A stretch of 6,542 nt of DNA from Actinomycetota bacterium (GTDB lineage: Bacteria > Actinomycetota > Actinomycetes > Acidothermales > Acidothermaceae): positions 1 through 6,542 of the forward strand of contig PLCK01000158.1 in assembly GCA_003134755.1 (NCBI GenBank). Reading direction: 5' to 3'. Position 1 is the stretch's first letter. Each line of letters starts with the position of its first letter. Of the stretch, positions 5,786 through 6,542 are shown piece after piece. The notes beneath the pieces are model-generated. The model saw nothing but the letters and a program-made list of their open reading frames with translations, had not been told where the DNA came from and ran no database searches. The position numbers and the translations under genes were made by a program.

Positions 5786-6542
5786 CCTCGGTGCACGTCG
5801 TACTTGCCGGCGGCGGTACCGCCGGGCACGTCGAACCCGCGCTCGCTGTTGCCGATGCGTTGCGGCGCCGCGACCCGGGTATCGGCATCACGTTGCTCGG
5901 AACAGCGCGTGGAATCGAGACCAGGCTGGTCCCGGCCCGCGGGTACGAGCTGGCCCTGATCCAGCCGGTCCCATTGCCGCGGTCGCTGACGCCGTCTCTG
6001 CTGACGGTGCCGATCCGGATGCGGGCCGCGGTCCGTGAGACCGGTGCGATCCTCACGCGGGTCGGTGCTGACGTCGTCGTCGGCTTCGGCGGCTACGTGG
6101 CCCTGCCCGCGTACCTCGCGGCGCGGGCGGCGAAGCTCCCGTCGGTCGTCCACGAAGCGAATGCGAAGCCGGGCCTTGCCAATCGGTGGGGGGCGCGATT
6201 CACGCCGTACGTCGCGACCAGTCTGCCGGGGTCGGGTCTCGCACACGCCACCGTCGTCGGGGTGCCGTTGCGGCGGGCGATCAGCGCGCTCGACCGGGCC
6301 GCACGACGAGCTGAGGCGCGCGATCACTTCGGCCTGCGGCCAGACCTGCCGACGCTGCTGGTGTCGGGCGGTTCGCAGGGTGCGCGATCGATCAACCGGG
6401 CCGTCGTCGGCGTGGTCCACGACGTGTTGAAGGCAGGTATCCAGATCCTGCACGCGACAGGTCCCACGCAGCTCGCCGAGGTCGAAGCCGGCGTGCCCCA
6501 CGACCTCGAGGGCCTGCCGCCGTATGTGGTGGTGCCGTACCT
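5782..6542 (+). CDS. murG: UDP-GlcNAc : lipid I N-acetylglucosaminyltransferase, N-terminal part (cut by window edge)
   Basis: Peripheral membrane GT-B glycosyltransferase (family GT28) that adds GlcNAc to lipid I to make lipid II. The frame starts at GTG 5782 and stays open to the window edge, giving 253 codons plus two bases of an expected 360-380 codons. Motifs are the N-terminal glycine loop GGGTAGHVEPALA (10-22, H16), VVGFGGYVALPA (99-110), HEANAKPGLANR (124-135) and the start of the second domain with LLVSGGSQGARSIN (192-205). AGHVEPA and HEAN, in place of GGHI-PA and HEQN, are patterns I associate with Actinomycetota. The start overlaps the ftsW stop as GTGA and has no clear Shine-Dalgarno, so translational coupling is likely. 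The missing part should hold most of the UDP-GlcNAc-binding domain; murC would be expected next. Confidence 0.96.
   Translation, partial: MTSVHVVLAGGGTAGHVEPALAVADALRRRDPGIGITLLGTARGIETRLVPARGYELALIQPVPLPRSLTPSLLTVPIRMRAAVRETGAILTRVGADVVVGFGGYVALPAYLAARAAKLPSVVHEANAKPGLANRWGARFTPYVATSLPGSGLAHATVVGVPLRRAISALDRAARRAEARDHFGLRPDLPTLLVSGGSQGARSINRAVVGVVHDVLKAGIQILHATGPTQLAEVEAGVPHDLEGLPPYVVVPY

Noticed and set aside
5458..6501. Long minus-strand frame opposite ftsW and murG
   Set aside because: It is antisense to two clear genes, has an Arg-rich composition and no domain, and crosses the ftsW/murG boundary.

Overview
The window looks like two pieces of bacterial DNA from different phyla joined at about position 1475-1507. 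The left arm (1 to about 1486) resembles an alphaproteobacterium. It carries the 5' end of pyrB on the minus strand, and diverging from it an AidB-type acyl-CoA dehydrogenase gene on the plus strand. The right arm (about 1490 to 6542) resembles a high-GC actinomycete. It carries part of the dcw (division and cell wall) cluster in the usual order: the 3' end of murF, then mraY, murD, ftsW and the 5' part of murG. The taxonomic calls come from recalled protein family patterns (PyrB and AidB on the left; MraY, MurD and MurG on the right), not from a database search.

Layout: partial pyrB occupies 258 to 1 (minus). A 181-bp divergent intergenic region (259-439) holds a candidate pyrB promoter, two 10-bp perfect palindromes, a 7-bp direct repeat, and a strong ribosome binding site for the rightward gene. 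One open frame, 440-1996, starts at TTG. It encodes an AidB-like N-terminal part (residues 1 to about 349) that runs in frame into the C-terminal domain of MurF (about 357-518). From there genes are packed without gaps: mraY (1993-3054), murD (3042-4496), ftsW (4493-5785) and murG (5782 to beyond the end). Three of the four gene boundaries are the same 4-bp GTGA overlap, and the fourth is a 13-bp overlap.

Function: the right arm encodes consecutive steps of peptidoglycan precursor synthesis and septal polymerisation. MurF adds D-Ala-D-Ala, MraY makes lipid I, MurG makes lipid II, and FtsW polymerises lipid II at the septum. MurD acts earlier, adding D-glutamate. The left arm genes (pyrimidine synthesis and a putative alkylation-response flavoprotein) have no known link to this pathway.

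The most notable feature is the junction. The AidB-MurF frame is most simply an assembly or amplification chimera at a short tract that both parent genes could share (protein LDAVAAAL), not a new fusion enzyme. It lacks the C-terminal third of AidB and the first two domains of MurF, so neither activity should remain. I found no RNA genes, mobile elements, CRISPR arrays or undescribed system.
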